Part shown: piece after piece, positions 32,070 to 33,297 of the stretch
Position numbering within the stretch: the stretch's first letter is position 1
Layout of the letters: every line of letters begins with the position of its first letter
NCBI RefSeq assembly: GCF_013404075.1
Contig: NZ_JACBJQ010000052.1
Span: 1-33,297 of the forward strand
Direction: 5' to 3'
DNA length: 33,297 bases
DNA from: Mycolicibacterium vinylchloridicum
Lineage (GTDB): Bacteria; Actinomycetota; Actinomycetes; Mycobacteriales; Mycobacteriaceae
Notes under the pieces: generated by a model
Told to the model about the DNA's origin: nothing
The model's input: only the letters and a program-made list of their open reading frames with translations
The model's database searches: none
Position numbers and translations under genes: made by a program

Positions 32070-32527
32070 CCGATGTCGTTGTCATCCACACCGACGGCGG
32101 GTGCCGGCCCAACCCCGGCCCGGGCGGCTGGGGCGCGGTGCTGCGGATGCGCCAACATGTCCGGGAGATGTGCGGCGGCGAACCCGGCGAGACGAGCAAC
32201 AACCGGATGGAGCTGACCGCGCCGATCATGGCGTTGGAGGCCCTGACCCGGTCGGTGACGGTGCACCTCTATACCGACAGCACCTATGTGCGCAACGGCA
32301 TCACGAAATGGGTGTCCGGCTGGGAGCGCAATGGCTGGCTGACCGCCGCCAAGCAGCCCGTGAAGAACGTCGACCTGTGGCAGCGGCTCCAGATCGCTTG
32401 TGCGCGACACCAAGTCGAGTGGTTCTGGGTGAAAGGCCATTCCGGTGTCGCCGACAACGAGCTGGCCGATCAATTGGCGACGCGCGGTTTACAGGAAGCG
32501 GTCGCCGGGTCGACTGTCGCGATCTAG
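32066..32527 (+). CDS. rnhA: Ribonuclease HI
   Basis: A 153-residue type I RNase H that cuts the RNA strand of RNA-DNA hybrids, removing primers and R-loops. The catalytic acidic set is complete: Asp10 (HTDGGCRPNPGPGG), Glu49 (NRMEL), Asp71 (YTDSTYV) and Asp135 (NELADQLA), with the flexible-loop His125 in KGHSG. Length is typical of stand-alone E. coli-like RnhA. Its ATG overlaps the stop of the VOC gene in ATGA. It differs from the two-domain RNase H fused to a phosphatase that mycobacteria also carry. Confidence 0.95.
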   Translation: MTDVVVIHTDGGCRPNPGPGGWGAVLRMRQHVREMCGGEPGETSNNRMELTAPIMALEALTRSVTVHLYTDSTYVRNGITKWVSGWERNGWLTAAKQPVKNVDLWQRLQIACARHQVEWFWVKGHSGVADNELADQLATRGLQEAVAGSTVAI

Positions 32528-32531
32528 CGAG

Positions 32532-32540
32532 TTATCCACA
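32532..32540 (+). promoter_or_regulatory. Single consensus DnaA box
   Basis: TTATCCACA is the exact classical DnaA-binding nonamer. It lies 5 bases after the rnhA stop and 70 bases before a DUF222 gene. One box alone does not make an origin; no other box or AT-rich unwinding element is seen around it. Confidence 0.35.
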
Positions 32541-32597
32541 CACTGCCGTTCATCCCCAGATTGAGTCGTACCCGAATTTTCTGTCGGTGGCCCGACG

Positions 32598-32603
32598 TAG
32601 TCT
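32598..32603 (+). promoter_or_regulatory. Leaderless -10 element of the DUF222 gene
   Basis: TAGTCT matches TAnnnT and ends 6 bases before the ATG at 32610, predicting transcription from the start codon itself. No ribosome site is present. Confidence 0.6.
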
Positions 32604-32609
32604 TTCGAC

Positions 32610-33297
32610 ATGGACTCGAACAATTGTTCGATAGATGTGGCGCTGGGCGCGCTCGATGATGCCGTCGACGCCCTGGCCGCTCTTGACGTGGAGTCCTTGT
32701 CGCCGCCGGATCGGTTTGTGGTGTTGGAGCGGTTGGAGACCGCGCGGCGCCGCCAAGTCGCGTTGTCGCACGCCGTGGTGTCCCGGTTGGAGCAGTTCCA
32801 GGGGTGTCCGCCGGTGGGGATCACGTTGGCCGATGTGTTGCGGGTCAGCCCGACCGAGGCGCGGCGGCGGATGCGGGATGCCGGGCAGTTGGCGCCGCGC
32901 ACCACATTGACCGGGCAGCCATTGGCGCCGGTGTTGCCGGAGACTGCGCAGGCGTGGCATGCCGGGCAGCTCGATGGTGAGCATCTGCGGGTGATTCAGA
33001 GGTTCTTTCGGGATCTGCCCGATCACGTGTCTCCGGCGCAAAGGGAGAAGGCCGAACGCTCGCTGGCTGAGAAGGCGGCGGTGCTGCGGCCGGATCAGTT
33101 GGAGCGGGTGGCGCATCGGCTGGCGTTGCATCTCAATCCTGACGGCACGTTTTCTGATGAGGATCGGGCGCGCAAACGCGGCTTCACGTGGGGCCGGCAA
33201 CGTGCCGATGGCATGCGTGAGGGCAAGCTGGTCGCCGACCCGGAACTGCAGGCCGAGCTTGACGCGTGGAACGCCAAGTACGCCGCGCCCGGCATGT
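32610..33297 (+). CDS. DUF222/13E12-repeat family protein, cut by the window edge
   Basis: The first 229 codons of a gene that runs off the right edge. The translation (MDSNNCSIDVALGALDDAV) continues with RFVVLERLETARRRQVALSHAVVSRLEQ, LADVLRVSPTEARRRMRDAGQLAPR and AWHAGQLDGEHLRVIQRFFRDLP, the typical DUF222 region of mycobacterial 13E12-repeat proteins. Those usually end in an HNH nuclease motif, which would lie outside the window, so its presence cannot be judged. Several close copies often occur in one genome. The start is fixed by the leaderless -10 element. A perfect LexA box lies within codons 3-8, so induction by DNA damage is expected. Confidence 0.88.
   Translation, partial: MDSNNCSIDVALGALDDAVDALAALDVESLSPPDRFVVLERLETARRRQVALSHAVVSRLEQFQGCPPVGITLADVLRVSPTEARRRMRDAGQLAPRTTLTGQPLAPVLPETAQAWHAGQLDGEHLRVIQRFFRDLPDHVSPAQREKAERSLAEKAAVLRPDQLERVAHRLALHLNPDGTFSDEDRARKRGFTWGRQRADGMREGKLVADPELQAELDAWNAKYAAPGM
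32616..32631. promoter_or_regulatory. LexA (SOS) box at the start of the DUF222 gene
   Basis: TCGAACAATTGTTCGA is a perfect 16-base palindrome and an exact match to the mycobacterial SOS box TCGAACnnnnGTTCGA. It lies 7-22 bases into the coding sequence, just after the predicted transcription start, where LexA would block initiation or early elongation. Some M. tuberculosis 13E12-repeat genes are known to belong to the LexA regulon. Confidence 0.88.

Noticed and set aside
32532..32540. Replication origin at the DnaA box
   Set aside because: A single box without a cluster, an AT-rich region or dnaA/dnaN neighbours is not an origin.

Overview
The window comes from a high-GC actinobacterium, almost certainly a fast-growing environmental mycobacterium (Mycolicibacterium type). 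From memory, several genes match the Mycobacterium tuberculosis block Rv0944-Rv0954, here read in reverse: a DUF5336 membrane protein, an F420-type oxidoreductase, sucD-sucC, an M23 peptidase, uvrD1, intracellular chorismate mutase, pgi, an SDR and an Fpg-like protein. Mycobacterial operator types (KstR, LexA) and leaderless promoters (TAnnnT about 6-7 bases before a start codon) support this. No database search was run, so family names rest on motif recognition.

Layout. 1-5.4 kb: DUF5336 membrane protein, SfnG-type dimethylsulfone monooxygenase, divergent F420-type oxidoreductase and methyltransferase, then a thiolase-like protein (TLP1 type) without the catalytic cysteines. 5.4-7.6 kb: sucC-sucD operon closed by a strong hairpin. 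7.8-12.7 kb: M23 peptidase with a small membrane protein, a PAP2 phosphatase, and the UvrD1/PcrA helicase. 12.75-13.25 kb: chorismate mutase behind a leader that looks like a classical aromatic amino-acid attenuator. 13.2-20.3 kb: membrane acyltransferase, acyl-CoA ligase, succinate-semialdehyde dehydrogenase and pgi, ending in a 58-base hairpin. 20.3-26.6 kb: a tight minus-strand run of six genes: P1B-type ATPase fused to hemerythrin, MFS transporter, cobF, a four-helix membrane protein, an Fpg/Nei protein and an SDR. 26.7-32.5 kb: DUF2231 membrane protein, an F420-type oxidoreductase with a perfect KstR operator, crotonase, SRPBCC protein, PrpE-like ligase, VOC protein and RNase HI. 32.6 kb to the edge: the start of a DUF222/13E12-type gene carrying a perfect LexA box.

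The most interesting item is the region 12765-12920. It holds a short reading frame with a RRFFYGYRF cluster, a hairpin inside that frame, an alternative pairing with the terminator's 5' arm, and a terminator, all directly upstream of chorismate mutase, the branch-point enzyme for Phe and Tyr. It has the full logic of the enteric pheL attenuator on what may be a leaderless transcript. Secondary points are the hemerythrin-fused metal pump operon containing cobF, the KstR and LexA sites, and the cysteine-less thiolase. No stretch above 300 bases lacks a gene; I saw no tRNA, rRNA, CRISPR array, insertion sequence or prophage.
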